From Dactylosporangium siamense (GTDB lineage: Bacteria; Actinomycetota; Actinomycetes; Mycobacteriales; Micromonosporaceae), in NCBI RefSeq assembly GCF_016862795.1, contig NZ_BONQ01000157.1, positions 1-59,088 on the forward strand: a DNA stretch of 59,088 nucleotides, given 5' to 3'. The notes beneath the pieces are model-generated. The model was given only the letters and a program-made list of their open reading frames with translations. It made no database searches and had not been told where the DNA came from. Shown one piece after another: positions 44,025 through 52,805 of this stretch; position 1 is the stretch's first letter, and each line of letters opens with the position of its first letter. The translations under genes were made by a program, and so were the position numbers.

Positions 44025-45191
44025 TCAGACCCGCATCGGCTGGGGCGTCTCGCGACGCGCCTGGTCGGGGCCCTCGAACTCGCGGATGATCTCGTAGCGG
44101 GTGTTGCGCTCGACCGGCCGGAAACCGGCGTTGCGGATCAGGTCGAGCAGGCTCTCGCGGGTCATCTTGTCCGGGGTGCCGAACTCGTCGGCGTCGTGGG
44201 TGATCTTGTACTCGACGACCGAGCCGTCGATGTCGTCGGCACCGTGGTTGAGCGCCAGCTCCGCGGTCTGCAGGCCGTGCATCACCCAGAACACCTTGAC
44301 GTGCTGGACGTTGTCGAACAGCAGCCGCGACACCGCGAAGGTCTTGAGCGCCTCGGCGCCGGTCGCCATCGTCGTGCGGGCCATCAGCTTGTTGCGGATC
44401 TTGCCGTCGCGCGAGTCGTGGAAGTCGTGCTGGTACCGCAGCGGGATGAACACGTGGAAGCCGCCGGTCTCGTCCTGCAGCTCCCGCAGGCGCAGCACGT
44501 GGTCGACGCGGTGCTTCGGCTCCTCGATGTGCCCGTACAGCATCGTGCACGGGGTCTTGAGGCCCTTGCTGTGCGCGAGCCGGTGGATGCGCGACCAGTC
44601 CTCCCAGTGGGTGGCGTGATCGACGATGTGCTGGCGGACCTCCCAGTCGAAGATCTCCGCGCCGCCGCCCGTCAGGGACTCCAGACCGGCGTCGATGAGC
44701 TCGTCGAGGACCTCGTCGGCCGACAGCCCGGAGATGCGCTCGAACCAGTGGATCTCCGTCGCGGTGAAGGCCTTGACCGCCACCGTTGACGGCAGGGCCT
44801 CCTTCAGCGCCCGGATCGAGCGCGGGTAGTAGCGCCACGGCAGCGTGGGGTGCAGGCCGTTGACGATGTGCAGCTCGGTGAGCTGCTCGGCCTCCATCGA
44901 CTTCGCCAGCCGGACCGCGTCCTCGATCCGCATCGTGTAGGCGTCCTTCTCCCCCGGCTTGCGCTGGAAGGAGCAGTACGCGCACGACGCCGTGCAGACG
45001 TTCGTCATGTTCAGGTGCCGGTTGACGTTGAAGTGGACCACGTCACCGTTCTTCTTCGTGCGCACGTGGTGCGCCAGTCCGCCGAGCCACGCGAGGTCGT
45101 CGCACGCGTACAGCGCGATGCCGTCCTCGCGGCTGAGCCGCTCTCCGGCGAAGACCTTCGCCTCCAATTCCCGCTTCAGACCTGTGTCCAC
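44025..45191 (-). CDS. mqnE: Aminofutalosine synthase (radical SAM)
   Basis: This is a 388-residue radical SAM enzyme. The cluster motif 'CTASCAYCSFQ' is preceded by 'FNVNRHLNMTNV', and conserved segments include 'TELHIVNGLHP', 'GLESLTGGGAEIFDWEVRQ' and 'TMLYGHIEEP'. The length and the whole sequence agree with streptomycete MqnE rather than MqnC or CofG/CofH. MqnE joins 3-(1-carboxyvinyloxy)benzoate to the adenosyl radical to form aminofutalosine. It sits 41 bp after the ligase gene and 46 bp before the ferredoxin gene, in one operon with a PPTase. Confidence 0.93.
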   Translation of the reverse strand: MDTGLKRELEAKVFAGERLSREDGIALYACDDLAWLGGLAHHVRTKKNGDVVHFNVNRHLNMTNVCTASCAYCSFQRKPGEKDAYTMRIEDAVRLAKSMEAEQLTELHIVNGLHPTLPWRYYPRSIRALKEALPSTVAVKAFTATEIHWFERISGLSADEVLDELIDAGLESLTGGGAEIFDWEVRQHIVDHATHWEDWSRIHRLAHSKGLKTPCTMLYGHIEEPKHRVDHVLRLRELQDETGGFHVFIPLRYQHDFHDSRDGKIRNKLMARTTMATGAEALKTFAVSRLLFDNVQHVKVFWVMHGLQTAELALNHGADDIDGSVVEYKITHDADEFGTPDKMTRESLLDLIRNAGFRPVERNTRYEIIREFEGPDQARRETPQPMRV

Positions 45192-45232
45192 CTACGACTC
45201 CTCATCGACTTGTGTGGGCTTGCGAGCGAGGC

Positions 45233-46312
45233 TCAGTAGAGCCCTTCCGGCGCGGCGGACGTGATCTGCAGCGGCCGCACGTTGGCGACGGCGTCACATG
45301 GCCACGCGTCCCCGGCCCGGAGCCGGACCGCCTGGTCGCGCTCCATGATGTTGGGCAGGAAGAGGTCGTCGTGCAGGACCGTGAGCCGCACCCGGCCGGT
45401 CTCGCCGTAGCCGACCGTCCGCCGCGGGTCCTCCTTGTCGACGACCGCCATCGTGACCTGCGGGTAGTTCGGCAGGTACGGCAGGACGGCGCCGTCGCGC
45501 TCGACCGGCAGGCCCATCGCGCAGCCGAACGTGTTGCCGTACGTCATGCCGATCAGGCCGCCCTGCAGCGCCTCGGCGATCTCGGTGTACATCGACGGGG
45601 TCAGCTGGGTCCCGCCGAGCCCGACGCCCTCCAGCCCGGCGACGAGCTCGGGGCGGCGGGAGATGAGCGCCTGCAGGATCGCCGGCGTCGTCTCCAGGTA
45701 GTGCACCCGGCCGGTCTCCAGCACGTCGGTCATCTGCTCGATGGTGTGCTCGACGTACATGTTCATCTCGACGAGCCGGCTGTCGCGGATCAGCGTCTTG
45801 ATCCACCGCGGGTCGAGGTCCATCGTGTAGACCGTCGAGTCGTACAGCTCGGCGATCTGGTTCGCGCCGCGCCCGACGATGTGCGGGCCGCTCGGGCACG
45901 CGTAGAGCCAGGTGCGGCCCGGTTCGAAGCCGGTGAGCCGCAGCCCCCGCAGGCGCCAGGCGGTGTGGTGCTCGGCCATCGACGCGGTGTGGAAGATGCG
46001 GCACGGCTTGCCGGTGGTGCCGCCGGACTCCCAGATCCGCCCGGCCAGCGGGCGCGGCACGTCGGACGGCACCAGCTGCACCGGGTCGAGGTCCCGCAGC
46101 GTGGCCAGGGAGAACGGCCCGAACTGGGCGAGGTCGTCGTAGCGGGTGATGGCGAGTGGGTCGAACCCGAGGTGCGGCCTGCGGGCCAGCCAATACGGGC
46201 TGCCGGTCGCCGGGTCGAAGTGCCGGCGCACCACGCGCACGGTCCACTCGTCGAGGTCGGCGGCCAACCACGCGTCGGTGAGCGCCGCGGCCGGCTCCAA
46301 AACGGTCGTCAT
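45233..46312 (-). CDS. PaaK/EhpF-like acid adenylating protein lacking the C-terminal domain
   Basis: This is a 359-residue ANL-superfamily protein. The P-loop is 'ESGGTTGKPCRIFH', the A5-like motif is 'GMTYGNTFGCAMGLP' and the A7-like segment is 'GYGETGRVRLTVLHDDLFLP'. It ends soon afterwards, without the small C-terminal subdomain that carries the catalytic Lys, so it is about 70 residues shorter than phenylacetate-CoA ligase. The same truncated layout is known from EhpF, which acts on an aromatic acid in phenazine antibiotic biosynthesis. An aryl acid is therefore the likely substrate (inference). It leads the operon with mqnE. AAGGA precedes the ATG at 46312. Confidence 0.82.
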   Translation of the reverse strand: MTTVLEPAAALTDAWLAADLDEWTVRVVRRHFDPATGSPYWLARRPHLGFDPLAITRYDDLAQFGPFSLATLRDLDPVQLVPSDVPRPLAGRIWESGGTTGKPCRIFHTASMAEHHTAWRLRGLRLTGFEPGRTWLYACPSGPHIVGRGANQIAELYDSTVYTMDLDPRWIKTLIRDSRLVEMNMYVEHTIEQMTDVLETGRVHYLETTPAILQALISRRPELVAGLEGVGLGGTQLTPSMYTEIAEALQGGLIGMTYGNTFGCAMGLPVERDGAVLPYLPNYPQVTMAVVDKEDPRRTVGYGETGRVRLTVLHDDLFLPNIMERDQAVRLRAGDAWPCDAVANVRPLQITSAAPEGLY

Positions 46313-46581
46313 CGATTCGTCCTTCGGGTGCCGGAAGCGATGAGCCCGGCTGGATGCACCGGACACGGGGAACTGCGGCGGTCGATGGCCTGCAGGTCCT
46401 GCCCGGACGGCGACCGACGCACTTGTGCTGCTGGCATCGTGCCGTGGCGGAGATTGGGGAAATCACCACACTTGATCCGCATGCGAAGAGGCCGCCACCA
46501 CGAACCGGGACAAGCCGCGCGTGCGAGCCGTAAGATCCGGCAGCACGATCAATGCGTCTCCCGCCTCCGGGAAGGGGCTCC
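46313..46581. promoter_or_regulatory. Bidirectional promoter region ligase-mqnE operon / mqnD
   Basis: This 269-bp gap separates the divergent ligase operon and the mqnD-regulator run and must hold both promoters. No gene is visible. It contains the PimM-like site at 46454-46469. Confidence 0.6.
46454..46469. promoter_or_regulatory. PAS-LuxR (PimM-like) binding site candidate
   Basis: TTGGGGAAATCACCAC matches the published PimM-type consensus CTVGGGAWWTCCCBAG at 13 of 16 positions (mismatches at 1, 12 and 16). It lies centrally between the divergent ligase-mqnE and mqnD transcripts, and a PAS-LuxR regulator is encoded 9.5 kb away in the same cluster. Confidence 0.5.
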
Positions 46582-47454
46582 ATGGACGACCGGCCGCTGT
46601 CCATCGCGTATTCGCCGTGTCCCAATGACACCTTCGTCTTCCACGCGTGGACGCACGGCGTCCTGCCGGGTGCGCCCGCGACGGCCGTCACCCACGCCGA
46701 CATCGACGTCACCAACCATCTGGCCGGCAGCGACCGGTTCGACGTCATGAAGATCTCCTACGCGGCGCTGCCCGGCTTCCTGGGCCGTTTCGCGCTCGTG
46801 CCCTGCGGCGGGGCCCTCGGCCGGGGCTGCGGCCCGCTGCTGGTCGCCCGCGAGGAGCGCACGGCGGCCGAGCTGGGCCGCTCCGTCGTCGCCGTGCCGA
46901 GCAAGCAGTCCACGGCGTACCTGCTGCTGCGGCTGTGGGCCGAGCGCGGCGTCCCGGGCGGCTTCGGCCGCATCGTCGTCATGCCGTTCCACGAGATCAT
47001 GCCCGCGGTCCGCGACGGCGTGGTCGACGCCGGCCTCATCATCCACGAGGCCCGCTTCACGTATCACACGTACGGCCTGCGGGAGCTGGTCGACCTCGGC
47101 CGGTTCTGGGAGGAGGACACGGGCCTGCCGATCCCGCTCGGAGCGATCGTGGCCCGCCGCGACCTCGGCGCCGGGCGCATCGCCGCGGTCACCGACGCCG
47201 TCCGGGCGTCCGTGCGGCACGCGTGGGTGCACCCCGAAGCGTCGCAGAGCTACATCCGCGAGCACGCGCAGGAGATGGCGCCGGAGGTGACGGCGCAGCA
47301 CATCGCCCTGTATGTCAACGCCTTCACCGAGGACCTCGGCGACGCCGGCCTGGCCGCCGTCCGCGCGCTGCTGGACCGCGCCGCCTCGGCCGGGCTCTGC
47401 CCGGCGGTTCCGCCCGGCGCCCTCGATGCGGTACAACCGTCGCCCGTGCCCTGA
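46582..47454 (+). CDS. mqnD: 1,4-dihydroxy-6-naphthoate synthase
   Basis: This 290-residue periplasmic-binding-protein-fold enzyme is of the MqnA/MqnD family. 'IAYSPCPNDTFVFHAWTHG' at the N-terminus is the MqnD signature, followed by 'DVMKISYAALPGFLGRF', 'VAVPSKQSTAYLLLRLW' and 'DAGLIIHEARFTYHTYGL'. MqnD converts cyclic dehypoxanthine futalosine to 1,4-dihydroxy-6-naphthoate, an aromatic carboxylic acid. GAAGGGG precedes the ATG at 46582. It leads a plus-strand run that continues into regulator genes, which links it to the cluster. Confidence 0.92.
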   Translation: MDDRPLSIAYSPCPNDTFVFHAWTHGVLPGAPATAVTHADIDVTNHLAGSDRFDVMKISYAALPGFLGRFALVPCGGALGRGCGPLLVAREERTAAELGRSVVAVPSKQSTAYLLLRLWAERGVPGGFGRIVVMPFHEIMPAVRDGVVDAGLIIHEARFTYHTYGLRELVDLGRFWEEDTGLPIPLGAIVARRDLGAGRIAAVTDAVRASVRHAWVHPEASQSYIREHAQEMAPEVTAQHIALYVNAFTEDLGDAGLAAVRALLDRAASAGLCPAVPPGALDAVQPSPVP

Positions 47455-47494
47455 AGCAGTCCAGCTCCACCCGACCCCGGAGGTACACCCGCCC

Positions 47495-47881
47495 ATGAAG
47501 GCTTCCCCGTCCGCCGTGCGCCCGCTCAGCATCGTCGCCGCCGCCGTCCTCGCCCTGATCGTCTGGTTCATCGCCCGTCAGGTCGCCGGCGACCTGGTCG
47601 TCAAGTCCGGCGGCAGCACCCAGACGGTCGGCGTGGCCTCGGTCATCCTGAGCGTCGTCGTCGTCGGCCTCCTCGGCTGGGGCCTGCTCGCCCTGCTGGA
47701 GCGCATCACCGCGAAGGGCCGCACGATCTGGACCGTCATCGCGGTCATCTTCCTGCTGCTGTCGCTGCTCGCGCCGCTCGGCGGCCTCGACACCGGCACG
47801 AAGGTCTCCCTCGCGCTGCTGCACCTGCTGGTCGGAGCCGTGATCATCACCGGGTTCACCCGGACGCCGGCGCGCACCTGA
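47495..47881 (+). CDS. Four-helix membrane protein (DUF6069-like)
   Basis: This 128-residue integral membrane protein has four hydrophobic helices starting with 'LSIVAAAVLALIVWFIARQV' and ending with 'LLHLLVGAVIITGFTRTPA', which fits the DUF6069 type. The function is unknown. CGGAGGT precedes the ATG at 47495. It lies 40 bp after mqnD and 53 bp before the first LAL regulator, so all three are probably cotranscribed. Confidence 0.75.
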   Translation: MKASPSAVRPLSIVAAAVLALIVWFIARQVAGDLVVKSGGSTQTVGVASVILSVVVVGLLGWGLLALLERITAKGRTIWTVIAVIFLLLSLLAPLGGLDTGTKVSLALLHLLVGAVIITGFTRTPART

Positions 47882-47934
47882 CCGAGGCCGACCGGCAGGG
47901 ACACCGCACCGACCGTACGGATGGGACACCCCTC

Positions 47935-50595
47935 ATGACACCGCAGGCCGCCGAACCGGACCGCAGCACCGGCACCACGCCGGCCCGCGACGGCCGGCCG
48001 GTGCTGCCGGACGTCGAGGCCGTCGCGGTGGTCCTGATCACCGGGGCGAGCGGCACGGGCAAGACCACACTGCTGCGGACACCGGCCGGGCCGGGCGTGA
48101 CGGTGCTGTCCGCGACCTGCACGGAGGCCGGCGCCGCGGTGGACTTCACCGCGGCCCGGCAGCTGCTGCCCGCCCAGCCGCGCAGCGGCACCCAGGTCGT
48201 GGCCGCCGACGGCGGCCACCGCACCGTGCTCCACCTGTACCGGCGCGCGCTGGGCCTGCTGCAGTTCGGCCCGGTCCGGCTCGTCGTCGAGGACGCCCAC
48301 TGGTGCGACGCGGCGACCCTGCGCTGGCTGCACTACCTGCTGCGGCGCTGCACCAACCGGCCGCTGCAGGTGGTGCTCGCCGTCGAACCCCGCGAGCACC
48401 CGGCGCTCAACACCCTCTTCGCCGACATCCTCGGCACCCCGCGGCAGCTGATCCTCGACCTCGACGCGCCGGAGCACGCCGGCACCGAGCCGCGCATCGA
48501 CCGGCTGCGCCGCTTCCTGAGCCGCCAGCCGAACCTGCTGCGGGTCGCCGTCGCCACCGCCGTGCTGCAGCGGACCGACGCCGAACTGGTCGGCGCGCTC
48601 GCCGGGCTCCCGCCGCAACTCGCCGTCGCGCGGCTCTCAACGCTGCGCAACACCGGCATCGTGACCGGCGAGGCGGACCAGCCGGTGCCGCCGGCCGTGG
48701 CCGCGGAGCTGCTCGGCCTGCTCGCCGCCGATGAGCTGCAGCAGCTGTGCCGCCGGGCCGCGTTCATGCTCAACGACGCCGACGCGCCCGTGCAACGCCT
48801 CGCCGAGGTGCTGCTGGAGCTGCGCGACCTCGACGAACCCTGGATGCTGGAGCGCCTCCGCGACGCGGCCACCCGCGCCTACCGGCACGACGCACCGGCG
48901 GCGGTCCGCATCTGGACGCGGCTGCTGGCCGCGCAGCCGCAGTCGCCGGACGCCGCCGTCGACCTCGCCGTCGCGCTGCTCAACGTCGACCCGACCGCCG
49001 CGCTCGTGCACGCCCGGCAGGCGCTGCCGCGCTCCGGCGACGCCCGCACGAAGGCCAGGGCCGTGGTCTGCGTGGGGCTCGCCGCGCTCGTCACCGGCCG
49101 GGAGCCGACCGCGCCCTACCTGCTGCACGACGCCATGGAGACGCTGCGGCGCACCGCCGGCAGCGCCCCCTCGCTGCGGGACCGCATCCAGCTCGCGACC
49201 GTCGACTCGACCCTCGCCGCCAACGCCGTCATCGGCGGCACCACCTACCACACCGTCCGCTCACGCATCGGCGAGGCACCGGCCAGCGTCGCCGGCGCCT
49301 CCTCCACCCACCGGATGCTCGCCGTGCACGCGCTCACCACCGCCTACGAGGGCCTCGAGGTCCAACAGGCGGCCCGGTACGCCCGGCTCGTGCTGGACCG
49401 TCCGGTGATGGGCGACAGCTGGGCGCCGCTGATGGCGACCCGGGTGCTGCTGATGACCGACAACACCGCCGGGGCCCTGACCGCGGCGAGCCGGCTGGCC
49501 CTGCACCACCGCGACCGCGGCGAACCCTGCGCCGAAGCGGTCGCCCGGGCGACCTGGGCGCACGTGCTGCTGGAGGTCGGCGAGCTGGACGCCGCCTGGA
49601 CCGAGGCGACGACGGCGCTGCGCCTGGCAGGGGACGGCGACTGGGGCGCCGCGACCTGGTCCGCGCACACGATCATCTCGCTGATCAACAGCTCGCAGGC
49701 GCGGATCCTCGCGGCCGAGGCGGGCCTGGAGGCGATCCACGAACGCGGCTCCGAACTGCCGCTCTGGGAGCAGGTGCAGGCCGTCGGGGCGACGGCCCAC
49801 GCCGCCTACTGGGCGCAGGACTACGACCGGGCGCTGCAACGGCTGCGGGTCTGCGGGCAGGTCATCGAGGAGGCCGGGGTATGCAGCCCGGCCTTCAGCA
49901 GCTGGTGGCTCGACGAGATCATCCTGCTGGGGCTGCGCGGCCGCCGCAGCGAGGCGCACCTGCGCCTCGAGCAGGCCGAGGAGCAGTGCCGGCGGTGGCG
50001 GACCCCGCGGACGGCGGGCATGGCCCTGCTTGCCAGGGCCTCGCTCACCGAGCAGGGCGCCAAGGTCGAGCTGCTGCTCGGTGCCCTCGCCGAGCTGGAG
50101 CACTCACCGGCGCCGCTGCACCAGGTGAAGGCGCAGCTGATGCTCGGCCGGACGCTGACGGAGCTGGGCGACCGCACCGCCGCCCGCCGGCACCTGCGGG
50201 ACGGGATGGTGCTGTCCAACCGGCTCGGCTACATGATGCTCGCCGCGCACTGCCGCAACGTGCTCAGCTCCGCCGGCGGGCGCACCGGCACCGAGCTCGC
50301 CGCGTGCGGTGAGCTGTCCAGCAGCGAACGGGCCGTCGCGCGGCTGGCGGCCGGCGGCGCGACCAACCGGCAGATCTCCGAGGAGCTGTTCATCTCCGTG
50401 CGGACCGTCGAGTTCCACCTCACCAACGCCTACCGGCGGCTAGGGATCCGCCGCAGGGACGCCCTGGCCGGCATCGTCGAGCCGATGCCGCTGACCCGGC
50501 GGGCCACCGCCCCGTCCCGGCGGGCCACCGCCCCGCCCCGGCCCGGCGGCCCTGCCTCGGGGTCCGCCGCCGGACCGGCCGAGGCGACGTCATGA
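47935..50595 (+). CDS. LuxR-family LAL regulator 1 (P-loop + TPR-like + HTH)
   Basis: This is an 886-residue LAL-type regulator. The Walker A motif is 'ITGASGTGKTTLL' (residues about 35-47), a Walker B-like segment is 'RLVVEDAHWCDAATLRWL', a long helical repeat middle follows, and the C-terminal LuxR helix-turn-helix contains 'ATNRQISEELFISVRTVEF'. LALs are pathway activators of macrolide and polyene clusters. The stop codon overlaps the start of the next LAL gene (ATGA). A Pro/Ala-rich tail of about 45 residues follows the HTH. Confidence 0.9.
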   Translation: MTPQAAEPDRSTGTTPARDGRPVLPDVEAVAVVLITGASGTGKTTLLRTPAGPGVTVLSATCTEAGAAVDFTAARQLLPAQPRSGTQVVAADGGHRTVLHLYRRALGLLQFGPVRLVVEDAHWCDAATLRWLHYLLRRCTNRPLQVVLAVEPREHPALNTLFADILGTPRQLILDLDAPEHAGTEPRIDRLRRFLSRQPNLLRVAVATAVLQRTDAELVGALAGLPPQLAVARLSTLRNTGIVTGEADQPVPPAVAAELLGLLAADELQQLCRRAAFMLNDADAPVQRLAEVLLELRDLDEPWMLERLRDAATRAYRHDAPAAVRIWTRLLAAQPQSPDAAVDLAVALLNVDPTAALVHARQALPRSGDARTKARAVVCVGLAALVTGREPTAPYLLHDAMETLRRTAGSAPSLRDRIQLATVDSTLAANAVIGGTTYHTVRSRIGEAPASVAGASSTHRMLAVHALTTAYEGLEVQQAARYARLVLDRPVMGDSWAPLMATRVLLMTDNTAGALTAASRLALHHRDRGEPCAEAVARATWAHVLLEVGELDAAWTEATTALRLAGDGDWGAATWSAHTIISLINSSQARILAAEAGLEAIHERGSELPLWEQVQAVGATAHAAYWAQDYDRALQRLRVCGQVIEEAGVCSPAFSSWWLDEIILLGLRGRRSEAHLRLEQAEEQCRRWRTPRTAGMALLARASLTEQGAKVELLLGALAELEHSPAPLHQVKAQLMLGRTLTELGDRTAARRHLRDGMVLSNRLGYMMLAAHCRNVLSSAGGRTGTELAACGELSSSERAVARLAAGGATNRQISEELFISVRTVEFHLTNAYRRLGIRRRDALAGIVEPMPLTRRATAPSRRATAPPRPGGPASGSAAGPAEATS

Positions 50596-52805
50596 CCGAG
50601 CCGGCCCGGGCCGCCGGGACCGCTGCCGCCTGGTGGCGGTCCGTGCCCGCCGCCGCGGGCGGAGGCGCCTTCGACGCCGACGGCGCCTTCGCCGCCCACA
50701 CCGAGGCGCTGCTCGCCGCCGCGGCCGCCGGCGACCCGGCGGCGTTGCTGGCCGCCATGCGCCGCAGCGGCCTGCGCGACCCGGACGTCGACGGGCTCAA
50801 CGCCGCCTGCCGCGAGGTGCGGCGCGACCTCGTCGCCGGGCGGCTCGCCCTGCTGTCCGCCCCGCAGCTGCGCGGGTTGCGGATCCGGGCGCTGCTCGGC
50901 CCCGGAGTGCCCGAACGCCTCGCGGCGGGACTCACCCACGGCCTCCCCGGCTGTTCCGGAATCGACCCCACCGACCCGCTCGTCGCCGACGTCGTGCTCG
51001 CCGCGATGGACGGCGCCGAACGGGCCGCGCTGCGCCGGCACGCCGCCGAGACCGCCAACGACCTGGGCCTGCCGCCCGTCCTCGTCGGCCGGCTGCTGAG
51101 CGCGACCGAGCCCGGCTGGCCCAGCTGGGCGCTGGAGGCGCTGCTGGCCGCCGCCGCGGCCGCCGCGACCGAACGCAACTGGGAGACCGCCGCGACGCTG
51201 TACGACCGGGCACTGCGCGAGCCGATGGACGACACTCTGCGGCTGACGACCTCGCTGGCGCTCGGCGACGCGCAGCTGACCTGCTCCCCGGAGGCCGCCG
51301 ACCGCACGTTCCGCACGGTGCTGCGCACGGCACCGGACGGCGGGGCGCTGACGGTGCGGCTCGCGGCCGCGGACCGGCTCCTGGTCCGCGGCGACGACGA
51401 GACCGCGCGCCGCGCGCTGGCCGCCGCCCATCACCGTACGGCCACCGCACCGCCCTCGCACGCCGGTGAACCCGCGGCGCTCGCGGCGCTGTACTGGCTC
51501 GCGGCCGACCGGGCCGGCACCCCGCCCGAGCTGACCTCCGACCGGGTGCCCGCCCTCGACGGCGCCGCTGCGGACCCCGCCGGGCGCGGGGTCCTGGCCT
51601 GGCGCGAAGCGGTCGCGGGCGACGACCTGGACCGCACCCGCCGGCACGCCCTGGCCGCGCTGGACCCGCCGGCCGGTGCGGTGGTGCCGCCGGCCGTGCA
51701 GGTGGCGGCGGCCCGCGCGCTGATGGTGACCGAGGACTTCGACGCGGCCGAGCACCGCCTCAACGGGCTCGTCGAGGCATCCCGCGGCGCCGGCGGGCAC
51801 GCCGCCCGGCCGCTGGCGGCGCGGGCCGAGCTGTGGCTGCGCACCGGCCACCTCGCCGAGGCCGAACGCGACCTCCACGACCTGCAGCAATGCCTGCCGG
51901 AGCAGTCCTGGCACCCCAGTGCCCTGCCGCGGCTGCGGGCGCTGCAGCTCATGCAGCTGCTCGCCACCGGCCGTAGGGAGCAGGTCGGTGCGGCGCTGGG
52001 CGAGCCGCTGCCGCCGGGCAGCGACCAGGGCGTCGCCTGGGCGTACCTGCTGTACGCCCGGGCCGTCGCCGAGGCCGCCGACGGTCACGTCGACGCCGCC
52101 GTGCGGATGCTGCACGAGTGCGGCCGCCGCTGCCTGTCGGCCGGGCACCGCAACCCGGCCCTGCTGCCCTGGCGGTCCCAGGCGGCGCTGTGGGAGCACG
52201 TCCGCGGCGACGACACCGAAGCTGCCGCGCTGCTGCGGGTGGAGCGGCAGGCCGCCGAGCGGTGGGGAGCCGCCGGCACCGTCACGCTCACCGAGCTGCG
52301 GGCGGCGCTGCTGCACGGCGACGGGGTGAGCAGGGCGGACCGGGCCGTCGTGGCGCTGTGGGCGGCGATGCGGGGCGGCTGGTCGGCCGAGGCGCTGCTG
52401 ACGCTGGAGAGCGCCGCGGCGGGCCGCCCGATGTCCGCGGCGGCCGACGCGGCCGTGCGTGCCGCGGCCCGGATCGGGCCCGGCAGCGGCTGGAGCGTCA
52501 GGGTCGGCGGCACCAGCGCGGCCAAGGCGGCCAGGAGCGTCGCGGTGCCCCGCAACGCCGGCCGCACCGACCGGCGGCCGGTGTCCGGCGGCGACGCCGG
52601 GAACCTGTCCGCGGCCCAGCTGCGGGTCGCGGAGCTGGCGGCGAACGGGCTGCCGAACGCCGCGATCGCCGAGATCCTCGCCATCACCAAGCGCACCGTG
52701 GAACTGCACCTGAGCAACGCGTACCGGAAACTCGGAATTTCCAACAGATCGGAACTTTCCGATGTGCTGTATGGCGCGGCTGGGGAACACTCTCCGGTGT
52801 GCTGA
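50592..52805 (+). CDS. LuxR-family regulator 2, LAL-like but without a P-loop
   Basis: This is a 737-residue protein made of Ala-rich helical repeats with a C-terminal LuxR helix-turn-helix ('LSAAQLRVAELAANGLPNAA' and 'ITKRTVELHLSNAYRKLGIS'). Unlike its neighbours it has no Walker A or B motif, and the N-terminus starts directly with helices, so the ATPase module has been lost. It starts on an ATGA overlap with LAL 1 and overlaps LAL 3 by 7 bases. It may act as a partner of one of the ATPase-bearing LALs. Confidence 0.85.
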   Translation: MTEPARAAGTAAAWWRSVPAAAGGGAFDADGAFAAHTEALLAAAAAGDPAALLAAMRRSGLRDPDVDGLNAACREVRRDLVAGRLALLSAPQLRGLRIRALLGPGVPERLAAGLTHGLPGCSGIDPTDPLVADVVLAAMDGAERAALRRHAAETANDLGLPPVLVGRLLSATEPGWPSWALEALLAAAAAAATERNWETAATLYDRALREPMDDTLRLTTSLALGDAQLTCSPEAADRTFRTVLRTAPDGGALTVRLAAADRLLVRGDDETARRALAAAHHRTATAPPSHAGEPAALAALYWLAADRAGTPPELTSDRVPALDGAAADPAGRGVLAWREAVAGDDLDRTRRHALAALDPPAGAVVPPAVQVAAARALMVTEDFDAAEHRLNGLVEASRGAGGHAARPLAARAELWLRTGHLAEAERDLHDLQQCLPEQSWHPSALPRLRALQLMQLLATGRREQVGAALGEPLPPGSDQGVAWAYLLYARAVAEAADGHVDAAVRMLHECGRRCLSAGHRNPALLPWRSQAALWEHVRGDDTEAAALLRVERQAAERWGAAGTVTLTELRAALLHGDGVSRADRAVVALWAAMRGGWSAEALLTLESAAAGRPMSAAADAAVRAAARIGPGSGWSVRVGGTSAAKAARSVAVPRNAGRTDRRPVSGGDAGNLSAAQLRVAELAANGLPNAAIAEILAITKRTVELHLSNAYRKLGISNRSELSDVLYGAAGEHSPVC

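Noticed and set aside
44025-45191. Reading the radical SAM gene as CofH/FbiC (F420) or MqnC
   Set aside because: The N-terminal segment, the CTASCAYCSFQ motif, the length and the C-terminal sequence agree with MqnE; no tyrosine-lyase partner for F420 biosynthesis is present.
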